A DNA stretch of 64,000 nucleotides from NCBI RefSeq assembly GCF_003350925.1, contig NZ_KZ857174.1, forward strand, positions 62,001-126,000. Direction: 5' to 3'. Positions 55,124 to 63,729 of the stretch are shown here, in pieces. The DNA is from Dyella tabacisoli. Lineage in GTDB: Bacteria; Pseudomonadota; Gammaproteobacteria; Xanthomonadales; Rhodanobacteraceae. Below the pieces are notes generated by a model, which searched no databases, had not been told where the DNA came from, and saw only the letters and a list, made by a program, of their open reading frames with translations. Position 1 is the first letter of the stretch, and each line of letters starts with the position of its first letter. A program made the position numbers and the translations under genes.

Positions 55124-57595
55124 TCAGATTGCTGCCGAGCGGGTCGACTGGGTGGATTGGGACGGCTGAGGGGGCCTGGGCTTGCCGCTGCCTTTGCGGC
55201 TTTCATAGAACATTTGCAGCCAATGTTCGGGCCGCAGATCGTCCACGGCGATACCTTCGACCGCAGAGCGCTCTTGCAACACCTCGTGCATGATTTCGAT
55301 GTTGTCGGTGGAGGCCGAGATCACCGCCAGGGCATCGTCCATGCCACGCAGATTCAACTGACAGACCGAGGATGCATGGCCTTGCTTGACCAGGAAGCAG
55401 CGTGAACGCTCATCCAGGCTGACGACGACCTGGTACTCGGCGTCGGTCAGCTTGAGGCCGTTGATGTAGTCCTCGCGGCTGGCATTCGGATTGGGCAGCA
55501 GGATCATGGTGGCGGTCTGCTCGATCAGCGCCGCGGCGATATCGCTGGCCAGTGCATCTTCCGGGCTTTGTGTGGCGAAAATGCCCAGGCCGTTCTGCTT
55601 ACGAATAGTTTTCTGTTTGTTCTTGGCGAACTCTTTCAGGCCGCCCTTGCCGTCGAGAATCTTCCAGAACTCGTCCATCACGTAGATCAGGGGGCGGCCG
55701 TCGATCAAGGCTTCCAGACGGTGCAACAGATAATTGATGATCGGCACGCGCACTTCGGCATTATCGATAATGTCGGTGTAATCGAAACCGATGATGTTGG
55801 CCCGGGTCAGGTCAATGGTGTCGTTGGGGTTGTCGAAGACCCAGCCCAGCGAATTGCCGGCGGTCCATTTGCGCATGCGGATGAACAAGCCGTCGTCGCC
55901 CATATTGGGCAGGCTCTTCTGGAAGTTGGTCATGTTGCGCAGATGCATCGGCGTGTCGAGCATGTTCTCGACGGCGCGGAAGATGTCCTCCTCTTCGCGC
56001 GAGCTATAGACGCTTTTGCCGGCCAGCACTTTAACCAGATCGGCGAGGAACTGGATATTGGCCTTGTTGCGCTCGCACTGGAACGGATTGAAGCCGGTGG
56101 GGTGCCCGTTCGCCAGCGCCAGATAGTTGCCACCGCAGGCGCGCACGAAGATCTCGGCACCACGGTCTTTATCGAAGAAGAAGATCGTCGGCGAGGGTTT
56201 CAGTTTTTGCACCTGGCTGAGCAGGAAGTTGATCAGCGCGGTTTTACCGGTACCCGATTTGCCGATCACCATAGTATTGGCAATGGCTTTTTCGCCCAGT
56301 GAATTTTCGGCCGGGTGAGTGGCGTGGAAATTGAAGTAGTAAGGCTGGCCGTTGGTAGTCTGCAAGGTGGTGACGCATTCGCCCCAGGGGTTGTTGTCCC
56401 TCTTGCCAGTGGCGAAGTTGTGCAGTGGCGAGAGGCCCAGGAAGTTCAGCGAGCTGACATTCGCCAGGCGGGTGCGATATTTCCAGTTGCCGGGAAACTG
56501 CGCGTAATACGCGGCCGTCACGGCGAGATCTTCCTTGACCGAGATAAAGCCGGCGTTGGACAGCTCCGCGCGCGTGGCGGCGATGTGCTGGGAGAGCAAC
56601 TCCTGGCTCGACGCATAGATGGCCATGGAGAAGTGATACTGGCCGAGTACGAAGTTGCCCGAGGCGAGCTGGTCCATGGCCTGGTCAAGTTCACCGATCT
56701 GGCTGACCGCTTTGTCGCCTGAGGAAATCATCGCGCCCTTGGTGCGATCGAGTGCCTTGAGCGCGTCTTGCCGCCCCATCGGGCTGAACGAGTGGGTGAT
56801 GACGTACTCGAAATCCAGATACTTGAGCCCATTGAGGATGCCCGGATACGTACCGTCGGTGTATTCCTTGATGTTGAGGATGGCGCCGAAATGATTGACC
56901 CCGGTAGGGGTGGTAATCACAAAGTCGCCGGTCTTGCTGGAGAAGCGCTGCCGACTTACCGGCAGATAGCCGTAAACCGGCGCTTGCAGTACGGGTACCG
57001 GCTCATCGATGCGATTGAGCACGTAGCCGTAGAACTCCAGCACCTCGGAAAACACCACGCCATTGCGAGCTTCGTACATGCCCAGGCGGTTGGGGGCATA
57101 GTCTTTCAAGACCGCTTCGACGTTGCCGGCCAGCTCCTGGATCGTCGTGATCGCCTGAGCCTGTTCGGATTCGAGCTGTCTCAAGTCGTTCGACTTTTCG
57201 GCAAAGCGTTTTCCACCCACCACCGGGCGGTAGATCATGGTCAAGTAAAGCTCGTTCTGCATGAGCTTTTGCGTCGACAGCGCGTCGTAATACGCGTCCG
57301 ACATGGTCTGGTTGAACGCTTGCTCGAAACGATTCTTTTCGTTGATGCGGCGACGGCGGCGCACGTCGTGCACCCAGAACGCCACATTGACGAAATCGGG
57401 TGCGCGCAACGTCTGCAGCATGCGATTGAAGGTGTTGTGACGGTGCTCGAGATCCCACTCCTCGCGCCCCACGAAGGGCAGGCCGGCCAGGCGCCACATC
57501 ATCAGGAAATCTCCGCCGGTGGTCTTGAGCACCGTCGGCGAGACATGAGTGGACAATGGGATGAAATCGCTGATACCTGTGTCTGGGGTAAACAT
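55124..57595 (-). CDS. virB4: VirB4 ATPase
   Basis: An 823-residue ATPase that powers assembly and transport. The N-terminal domain (about 1-400, CagE/TrbE type) contains HRHNTFNRMLQTLRAP. Walker A is GKSGTGKTALINFLL near 440-454, and IYVMDEFWKILDGK is Walker B. Motifs such as GIFATQSPEDAL follow. It is the most conserved VirB subunit. virB3 ends 77 bases before its start and virB5 follows after 29 bases. Confidence 0.96.
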   Translation of the reverse strand: MFTPDTGISDFIPLSTHVSPTVLKTTGGDFLMMWRLAGLPFVGREEWDLEHRHNTFNRMLQTLRAPDFVNVAFWVHDVRRRRRINEKNRFEQAFNQTMSDAYYDALSTQKLMQNELYLTMIYRPVVGGKRFAEKSNDLRQLESEQAQAITTIQELAGNVEAVLKDYAPNRLGMYEARNGVVFSEVLEFYGYVLNRIDEPVPVLQAPVYGYLPVSRQRFSSKTGDFVITTPTGVNHFGAILNIKEYTDGTYPGILNGLKYLDFEYVITHSFSPMGRQDALKALDRTKGAMISSGDKAVSQIGELDQAMDQLASGNFVLGQYHFSMAIYASSQELLSQHIAATRAELSNAGFISVKEDLAVTAAYYAQFPGNWKYRTRLANVSSLNFLGLSPLHNFATGKRDNNPWGECVTTLQTTNGQPYYFNFHATHPAENSLGEKAIANTMVIGKSGTGKTALINFLLSQVQKLKPSPTIFFFDKDRGAEIFVRACGGNYLALANGHPTGFNPFQCERNKANIQFLADLVKVLAGKSVYSSREEEDIFRAVENMLDTPMHLRNMTNFQKSLPNMGDDGLFIRMRKWTAGNSLGWVFDNPNDTIDLTRANIIGFDYTDIIDNAEVRVPIINYLLHRLEALIDGRPLIYVMDEFWKILDGKGGLKEFAKNKQKTIRKQNGLGIFATQSPEDALASDIAAALIEQTATMILLPNPNASREDYINGLKLTDAEYQVVVSLDERSRCFLVKQGHASSVCQLNLRGMDDALAVISASTDNIEIMHEVLQERSAVEGIAVDDLRPEHWLQMFYESRKGSGKPRPPQPSQSTQSTRSAAI

Positions 57596-57672
57596 GATTC
57601 TCTATACCGTCTTGGTTCTGACCGTTTTCACCGAAAGGGGCGCCCCGGCGCACGTCGCCGGGGCGTCAGGAT

Positions 57673-57981
57673 TTACCGTGGGTCTTTGTGCTGTCCGCGG
57701 TAATGGTTGGGTGTAAATACCCACATGCCGTCGTGCTGTTGCAGATTGCGAACCCTCGTGCGGAACTGAAAGCGAAGGCCGAGCAATTGAAAGATCATTT
57801 CGTCGCGCCGCGCCATTTGCCGCATGACGAAAATCACCATCGGTATCAGCAACAGAAACCACATGTTGAAATACATCGCCATCAGCAAGCCCCCGCCCGC
57901 GCCCATGAAGAAGGGCAGGTAAGGCACGCCCATGAACATCGCCGGGCGGGTGCAGCCGCGGAACAGCGGATCCTTATGCAT
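57673..57981 (-). CDS. virB3: VirB3 inner-membrane protein
   Basis: A 102-residue protein with MHKDPLFRGCTRPAMFMGVP at the start and a hydrophobic hairpin (FFMGAGGGLLMAMYFNMWFL) in the middle. FRGCTRPAM is the VirB3 signature. It works with VirB4 at the inner membrane. Its first eight bases overlap the end of virB2. Confidence 0.92.
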   Translation of the reverse strand: MHKDPLFRGCTRPAMFMGVPYLPFFMGAGGGLLMAMYFNMWFLLLIPMVIFVMRQMARRDEMIFQLLGLRFQFRTRVRNLQQHDGMWVFTPNHYRGQHKDPR

Positions 57982-58384
57982 AGTGCTGCAGGAAGTGAAT
58001 AATCATGCTGGTGGCGCCGCTATTGGATTGGCACGCGGTGGCCGAGCCACTGCCGCCGACGACCATCTTGGCAACCTGGGCAGCCGCACCGATCAACACG
58101 CCGCCGACCAGGGCGGGGGCTACGTCAGCAATGCGCTTGTGTGCGAAAGCGATCTGGTAGCCGGAAAAAATCACCGCAATGGTGACCACGACGATCGACG
58201 CCGCGTTCAGCAGGCTGTTGATGTTCTGGAAGAAGCCGCAGACTTTGGTTTCGGTCGCGGTGACGTCCTGTGCCAGGCCGAGGCTCGGCATGAGCAAGGC
58301 CATGACGACAAAGCCCATGATGACTACAGCGAGCATGTTCTTGGATTGAAAGTTAGCGTTGTTGGTGTACGGGTTCGGTGCCAT
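57974..58384 (-). CDS. virB2: VirB2 pilin
   Basis: A 136-residue pilin precursor with a long leader region ending MPSLGLAQD, after which the mature subunit has two hydrophobic helices (ASIVVVTIAVIFSGYQIAFA and ALVGGVLIGAAAQVAKMVVG). The basic loop HKRIAD lies between them, the standard VirB2 plan. The C-terminal extension with an extra Cys (ATACQSNSGATS) is longer than in Agrobacterium. Upstream of it 248 bases to virB1 hold only a small hairpin. Confidence 0.9.
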   Translation of the reverse strand: MAPNPYTNNANFQSKNMLAVVIMGFVVMALLMPSLGLAQDVTATETKVCGFFQNINSLLNAASIVVVTIAVIFSGYQIAFAHKRIADVAPALVGGVLIGAAAQVAKMVVGGSGSATACQSNSGATSMIIHFLQHYA

Positions 58385-58632
58385 CTCAGATTTCCTTATG
58401 AAAGATTTGAAAAATAGAAGCGGTTATCTGGCGATGACCGCTACCAGGGGAAGCTACGCGGTGCGCAGCCGGGTTCACTACAGAACACCTCAAAACCATT
58501 CGAGGTGGTATTGCGGCCATAAGGCCATCGCGACAAGCAACGACATGCTTACCAAGCGAGGTGGGCAACCAGGCCACCAGGGCGCGTGCGCTTTCGTTCA
58601 AACGCCGTGCCGTCGATGGATGGTTTCGGTTT

Positions 58633-59523
58633 TCAGAATACGAACGCGGCATCGCGATTCCCCTGGCGAAGATCGGCCTGATCGGAGGCAGATGCCGAAA
58701 CTGTGGGCGATGCCGCAACTTGCGATGGAGCGGTGTCCGCCGGAGCTGCCGATGGCACCGGGTCGTTTGGTCCGCGCACCTTGGGTACGAACACCTCTGC
58801 CGCTGCGTTCGCCGTTGCCGCAGTCGGCGCAGGCTGGGCGCTGGTTGCTGCCAAGGCGGTTGTCTGTGCCGGGGGCGCTTGTACCGCCGGTACGGTTGCC
58901 GTTGTTGTGGCCGGTGCCGATGCGGCGGCTAGTGGCGGCACGACAGCCATGGAGGTTGCCGTGTCCAGCAGCACGCTGCGTATCGCGACCCGATAAGCGC
59001 CGCTGTCGCTTGTGATGGGAGCGGGCGGTTTGGTGCTGCCGCGCGAGGCGGTTTGCGCGCCGATCAATTGAAGAGGTATGGCGGCGGCCGTGTTACTCAC
59101 GCTCCGGTTCATCGAATCGTAGATCTTCTGCACATAGCCGTCCCGGTAGCCGGTGACGAAGTTGCCCGAGTAGTAGCAACTGAACGATTTGCCCCAGTCG
59201 CCTCCCGAATTGGCGTAGCACTCGGCGAGGATGCGCGACCCTGCCGAAAGGTTGGGGCATGTCTCGAATGCCTTTTCGTAGGAGTCCAGGCCGTACTTGC
59301 CTAGATTGGACCGATTGACCTGGGCCAGGCCGAGCGAAAAGTTGTAGCCCTTGGTTTCGAGCATGTGCACGGTTGCGATGGCTTCGCCCAGATTTTGCGG
59401 CTGGCGTACCAATTGACCACCGACTACGCCGATCGCATAGGGGTTCTGGCTGGACTCGACATTGACGATGTGATGCATGACCTCGGCCGGAACGGCCAGG
59501 TTCGGGCATGCCATCATTTCCAT
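58633..59523 (-). CDS. virB1: VirB1 lytic transglycosylase
   Basis: A 296-residue protein that opens peptidoglycan for the channel. The catalytic glutamate lies in IVNVESSQNPYAIG, followed by GLAQVNRSN and the SLT-type AGSRILAECYANSGGDW. The C-terminal 100 residues are Ala/Thr/Pro-rich low complexity. No signal peptide is apparent. Four start codons (GTG 59535, ATG 59523, 59517, 59514) are possible; 59523 is a working choice. Confidence 0.88.
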   Translation of the reverse strand: MEMMACPNLAVPAEVMHHIVNVESSQNPYAIGVVGGQLVRQPQNLGEAIATVHMLETKGYNFSLGLAQVNRSNLGKYGLDSYEKAFETCPNLSAGSRILAECYANSGGDWGKSFSCYYSGNFVTGYRDGYVQKIYDSMNRSVSNTAAAIPLQLIGAQTASRGSTKPPAPITSDSGAYRVAIRSVLLDTATSMAVVPPLAAASAPATTTATVPAVQAPPAQTTALAATSAQPAPTAATANAAAEVFVPKVRGPNDPVPSAAPADTAPSQVAASPTVSASASDQADLRQGNRDAAFVF

Positions 59524-59575
59524 TCCAGTTAGCACTTGAGTAACCCCCAGGATCTATACGGACTCGGCATGACTA

Positions 59576-60616
59576 CTACCGGGCATCCGACGGAAAGCTG
59601 CGGCCAGGATTGAAATCGATGCCGGTGATATAGCGGCGCCCGGCATGCGATTTGATATGTACGAGGACATCGATCGTCATCATCAGCAGACGCTTGATGG
59701 TGGAGAACTCCAGCCCCGCACCTTCGGCGGAGGCCTTCACCATCAATGCCAACTGGTCCCAGGTTTGTTCGGTGTTGCCTGCGTGACAGCTAGTGATCGA
59801 GCCAGGATGTCCCGAGGCACAGTTGCGGATGAAGTAGAACGATTCGTCGCCGCGCAGCTCGGCCAGGATGATGCGGTCGGGCTTCATGCGCAGGCAGGCT
59901 TCCATGCAACTCTTCGCCGAGACGTTGCTGGTGCTCTGGCCGCCTTTGGAATAAAGCAGATGCACTACGTTGGGCTGGTCGATGAACAGCTCGCGCGCAT
60001 CTTCGATGGTCACCAGCCGCTCTTCGTCGGGAATATGGTGAACCAGCGACTTCATGAATGTGGTCTTGCCGCTGCCGGTGGCGCCGGAAACCACGATGTT
60101 TTTCTTGTTCAGCACCGCCTTCTTGAAGAAGTCGGCGTAACGGCGTTCCGCACGCAGCTCCAGCAATTCACGATCGTGATCGCTGATGCTGTGGGCGTCT
60201 TCCAGGATCTGGTCAAAAAAACCGTCTTCCTGGTATTGCGCCAGCGTTTTGGTCTGCTTGGAGGGCAGACGAATCGTGATCGACATTTTGCCGGCTTCGC
60301 ACGCGGGAGGAAGCACAAACTGAGCGCGCTGGCCGGTGGGAAAGGTCAGCGACACGACGGGGTCCGTATCCGTGATGCGCTGACCGGTATTGCTTTCATT
60401 GACGACAGCCGTGCAGAACTGGCGGGCACGCTCGAAGGTCAGCGTCGGGACTTCGACCCGACGCCAACCACCGCGGCTTTCCAGGTACAGCTCGCCCGGA
60501 CGGTTGATACAGATCTCGGTCACGTCCGGTGACGCCATGAACTCCCGCACGCCCAGCACTTCGTACTGGTAGTCCAGGAATTCATTCGAGACTTTGGCTA
60601 CGACTTCGTCATCCAT
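59576..60616 (-). CDS. virB11: VirB11 ATPase
   Basis: A 346-residue hexameric traffic ATPase. The N-terminal domain (TEICINRPGELYLESRGGW) is followed by Walker A GATGSGKTTFMKSL (about 176-189), the Asp box TIEDARELF and Walker B RIILAELRGDESF. HPGSITSCHAGN is the His box. It energises pilus building and substrate transfer together with VirB4 and VirD4. A tandem 14-bp repeat lies immediately upstream, between it and virB10. Confidence 0.95.
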   Translation of the reverse strand: MDDEVVAKVSNEFLDYQYEVLGVREFMASPDVTEICINRPGELYLESRGGWRRVEVPTLTFERARQFCTAVVNESNTGQRITDTDPVVSLTFPTGQRAQFVLPPACEAGKMSITIRLPSKQTKTLAQYQEDGFFDQILEDAHSISDHDRELLELRAERRYADFFKKAVLNKKNIVVSGATGSGKTTFMKSLVHHIPDEERLVTIEDARELFIDQPNVVHLLYSKGGQSTSNVSAKSCMEACLRMKPDRIILAELRGDESFYFIRNCASGHPGSITSCHAGNTEQTWDQLALMVKASAEGAGLEFSTIKRLLMMTIDVLVHIKSHAGRRYITGIDFNPGRSFPSDAR

Positions 60617-60629
60617 CTTTTTATCAGGC

Positions 60630-60685
60630 CATTACAGTTAAGACATTACGGTTAAGACATCGCAGTTAAGACGTCACAATTAAAA
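60630..60685. repeat. Four 14-bp tandem repeats between virB10 and virB11
   Basis: Units CATTACAGTTAAGA, CATTACGGTTAAGA, CATCGCAGTTAAGA and a diverged fourth lie head to tail. On the coding (minus) strand each of the first three reads TCTTAAC..G.(A)ATG, so every unit carries a TAA and an ATG. The last unit contains the virB10 stop. Confidence 0.85.
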
Positions 60686-61945
60686 GCGGGCGACCACGCC
60701 ACTGAAATCCACGTCTTTGGCGACATAGACATTCAAGACGGTGCCTTGATTGATCGTTACCGTCGCCGGACGACTGGCGGCGCGTCGGACAGCCTGGTTG
60801 GCCAGGTTCTGCATGGTCTGGGCCGTATTACTTTCGAACGGGGTCTGCGTGACCACGCCGCCGTTGCTGATGTTGGTGCTCTTGGGTCCGTGCTCGGCGG
60901 CCTCGTACTTGAAGGCATCGCTAAGCATGCTGATTAACAGCGCTGAGCCGATACGACTGCCCCAATGTGCGTTGTAGTAGCCCGGATGACCGGCGCCGCC
61001 GAGGTTGTCGACACCGGGGCTGGACATATTCACGTCGATGCCGGTCGGCGTGACGACACGGTCCCAGACCACGGCGACGCGCGGGCCGTTCGGCTCCATC
61101 GCATAGCTGCCGAGTACCTTCGAGCCCTTGGGCAACAGCAGTCGTTTGCCGTTGAATGAGTAGACCGGCTCCGTGACGACGCAAGAGGTGAAGCCTGGAA
61201 TATCCGTGATGATCCGGGTCTCCAGCACGCAGCGGATAAACGTGCCGCGCAACATCAGCGTGTCGGGGCTGATAAGCGGCTCCGCTTTGGAAGTCTCCGA
61301 CAAGGGCTTGCCCGAATAGGCGCTATTGGCGGGGAGGGGCGCGTCCAGTGGGTTGGTTGCGCCAGGCATGCCGGGCATGCCGGCGAGCATCTGCCCATAC
61401 GGGTTCTGCTGCCCCGTGGGCGCCGCGCCGCCGGAGGGATATTGTCCACCAGACTGTGCCGCCGATTCCCCGGTCATCATGCGCCGCTGCACCAGGGTCG
61501 GCCCCTGTGGCCCCTGCGGCATGCTTGCGGGCGTTCTCTGTTCGACGGTCGGTAATGGCGGCGGTGGCGCAAGCGGTATCGGCTGGGGCAGGCGCGGTGT
61601 TGCCTGCGCCAGATTTTGCGGCTTGGGCGCCTCCGGTATGTTCACCGTCTCCTCGCGCGGTTTCTGCGCGGCCTCGTTATGGCCGCCGGTCGCGCTCCTG
61701 AACATCCAGAACGCGGCCAGCAGGAGCAGGGCGATGATGCCGGCCAGGAAGCCCAGCGCGCGGCGATTCATGCGCCGCAAGTCGCTCGACCTCAGTTGCG
61801 GCGCGGCGGCGTCCAGATCGGGTGCGGGGGCCTGTTGGTACTGCGCGGAATAGGGGTTGCCGGCCAGCGGATCATGGGCATCTTGCGGAGGCAGATTCCC
61901 GTTTGCGGGGCCGTCACCAGGCTGATTTGGGATATTCGAGCTCAC
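60680..61945 (-). CDS. virB10: VirB10 core-complex protein
   Basis: A 421-residue protein spanning from the inner to the outer membrane. After a cytoplasmic head of about 60 residues comes one membrane helix (ALGFLAGIIALLLLAAFW). A Pro-rich periplasmic stretch (RLPQPIPLAPPPPLP) follows, then the TrbI/VirB10 beta-barrel domain (GTFIRCVLETRIITDIPG, LLLPKGSKVLGSY). It overlaps virB9 by four bases. Confidence 0.95.
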   Translation of the reverse strand: MSSNIPNQPGDGPANGNLPPQDAHDPLAGNPYSAQYQQAPAPDLDAAAPQLRSSDLRRMNRRALGFLAGIIALLLLAAFWMFRSATGGHNEAAQKPREETVNIPEAPKPQNLAQATPRLPQPIPLAPPPPLPTVEQRTPASMPQGPQGPTLVQRRMMTGESAAQSGGQYPSGGAAPTGQQNPYGQMLAGMPGMPGATNPLDAPLPANSAYSGKPLSETSKAEPLISPDTLMLRGTFIRCVLETRIITDIPGFTSCVVTEPVYSFNGKRLLLPKGSKVLGSYAMEPNGPRVAVVWDRVVTPTGIDVNMSSPGVDNLGGAGHPGYYNAHWGSRIGSALLISMLSDAFKYEAAEHGPKSTNISNGGVVTQTPFESNTAQTMQNLANQAVRRAASRPATVTINQGTVLNVYVAKDVDFSGVVARF

Positions 61946-62709
61946 TTTTTGGTGTTCCTTCGCAGACCCACAACATTGTCATCGTGACGAATAACCAGGT
62001 ACGGATACGTGCCATGGATAACGATCGTGTTGCCCTCGACCGTGGTGTTGACCACCGAGTCCTCGCCATGCTCGCGTTCGCGCATATAGACAGTGGGGAA
62101 GTTCCCGGTAGGGAACTGCTTCATGTCGCTCATCTTGATGTAGGTGAATTGCCCGTCGTCGTAGACATTGACGGGCACCAGCCACGGCGCGGTCTTGCGG
62201 CGCATCGCATAGTCGTAGTCGAAGTTGTAGCTGCGATCCTTGACCAGCGAGGTGTTGAGTTCGGGCACCTTGGCCGCCTTGTTCGCTTCGTTCATGAAGC
62301 TGGTATCGGCGGGGTAGGTGAACGCGATCTTGTATTGCACGCCGGCACGCCGGGCCTGCTCCAGCGTCCTCCAGTCAGTGGCGACCACCTTCAGCTCGAA
62401 GATGTACGAGTGCGTCGCCGTGCGGATCATCATGTTGGTATCTACATCGACGTTCTTCGGCTTGAGATAGAACACGTTGTCGCGTCGAGTCAGATCCCAG
62501 CCGCTGCTGAAGCCGGTGCTGTAATCAAGAATCTTTTCGTTCGGACTCAGTTCGATCTGTGTGGTGATGCCCAGGCCGGTGCGCACTTGATAGATGTGAT
62601 CGGGCTGGTACTCGTACGGCTGCACGGCTTGCGCATTGGCGTTATGCGTGACGCCCGCTGCGGTAAGACATATGACGCCGGCTACGGTGAGTTTGCTTAG
62701 TCGGTTCAT
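61942..62709 (-). CDS. virB9: VirB9 core-complex protein
   Basis: A 255-residue periplasmic protein with signal peptide MNRLSKLTVAGVICLTAAGV ahead of ANAQ. It has the VirB9/CagX pattern with NVDVDTNMMIRTATHSYIF, RSYNFDYDYAM and APWLVPVNVYDDGQFTYIKM. It forms the outer-membrane core complex with VirB7 and VirB10. It overlaps virB8 by one base and virB10 by four. Confidence 0.94.
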   Translation of the reverse strand: MNRLSKLTVAGVICLTAAGVTHNANAQAVQPYEYQPDHIYQVRTGLGITTQIELSPNEKILDYSTGFSSGWDLTRRDNVFYLKPKNVDVDTNMMIRTATHSYIFELKVVATDWRTLEQARRAGVQYKIAFTYPADTSFMNEANKAAKVPELNTSLVKDRSYNFDYDYAMRRKTAPWLVPVNVYDDGQFTYIKMSDMKQFPTGNFPTVYMREREHGEDSVVNTTVEGNTIVIHGTYPYLVIRHDDNVVGLRRNTKK

Positions 62710-63683
62710 CAGCGGCGCGCTCCTTTAGCGGCACTTCCCGATACGGGCAAGGGCGCTGCTGCTGCCGGGCGCACGGCCTCGGCGCCAGCACGCTCGGGGA
62801 TGGGTGATTGCGGAACGACGACGCCGGGCTGCAGCGCTTCGTTGGCACTTGCGCTTGGCGCGGGCGCAACTGCCGCCGTTACCGGTTTCGGCTGAGGTGC
62901 TCCCTGCGCGTCCTGCGCATCGGATGGGTCTAGCGGTGTACCTTGAGTCTCGTCAGGCGGCGAGGTCGCGTAATCGCTGTCCACTCGATAATTGGTGACC
63001 TGGAAGCCGAGCGGATTCTCGATGCGGTATTGATCGTCCATCTTCAGATTCGGCTTGTAGGTGAACTCCAGCGTCGCCAGCTTGCTGTCCATCGGACGGC
63101 TGAGGCCCGATTGCTTGTTGTACAGGCTGCGCTGGAAACGTACGGTAGCCCCCTTCGGCGTCAGGTTCGGGCCGCCGCCGATCAGCACGATGCTGAGAAT
63201 CTTCACGCGTATCGCTTGCTCCCGGCCGTAGGTCTTGAACGGGCTGTTCGGATTGGCCTGCGAATGCAGGCCGGTGTAGCCGGCGGCGACGTTGGGCGAG
63301 GACATGGTCAGCACCGTGGTCCAGTCGCGCAAATTAATCATCGCCACGTCATAGGACTCGCGTGCCAGTACAAAGTGGGCGATGTTGCTGCGATTGAGTG
63401 CTTCGCTGGTGGTGATGCGGCGGTTGGTGAAATCCTCGGTGAGCCTGGCGACCGAGCTGGTGCCGGTATACGCATCGGCCATGACGATGTAAGGCACTTT
63501 TTCTTTCAGCGGCAACATATAGAAGTAACCGCCGGCAAGAATCAGCGCGACGACGATAGCGGCAAAGGCTACCCACCATGCGCGGCGCTCGCTACGCCGG
63601 GCAACGTCAGCAATGGTCAGTTCGAAATTGGCCGATTTGGCAACCGCATCGTCAATTTTCTGTGTGGATTTTTTCTTTAGCAT
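62709..63683 (-). CDS. virB8: VirB8 inner-membrane assembly factor
   Basis: A 324-residue bitopic protein. A short cytoplasmic head is followed by one membrane helix (AWWVAFAAIVVALILAGGYF), then the periplasmic NTF2-like VirB8 domain (KEKVPYIVMADAYTG, FVLARESYDVAMINLRDW). About 85 further C-terminal residues are Pro/Ala-rich low complexity, which conventional VirB8 proteins lack. Confidence 0.93.
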   Translation of the reverse strand: MLKKKSTQKIDDAVAKSANFELTIADVARRSERRAWWVAFAAIVVALILAGGYFYMLPLKEKVPYIVMADAYTGTSSVARLTEDFTNRRITTSEALNRSNIAHFVLARESYDVAMINLRDWTTVLTMSSPNVAAGYTGLHSQANPNSPFKTYGREQAIRVKILSIVLIGGGPNLTPKGATVRFQRSLYNKQSGLSRPMDSKLATLEFTYKPNLKMDDQYRIENPLGFQVTNYRVDSDYATSPPDETQGTPLDPSDAQDAQGAPQPKPVTAAVAPAPSASANEALQPGVVVPQSPIPERAGAEAVRPAAAAPLPVSGSAAKGARR

Positions 63684-63729
63684 TAGCGAAAACCCAGATC
63701 GGCTATCACAACGTTGGTCCTTGTTTTCA

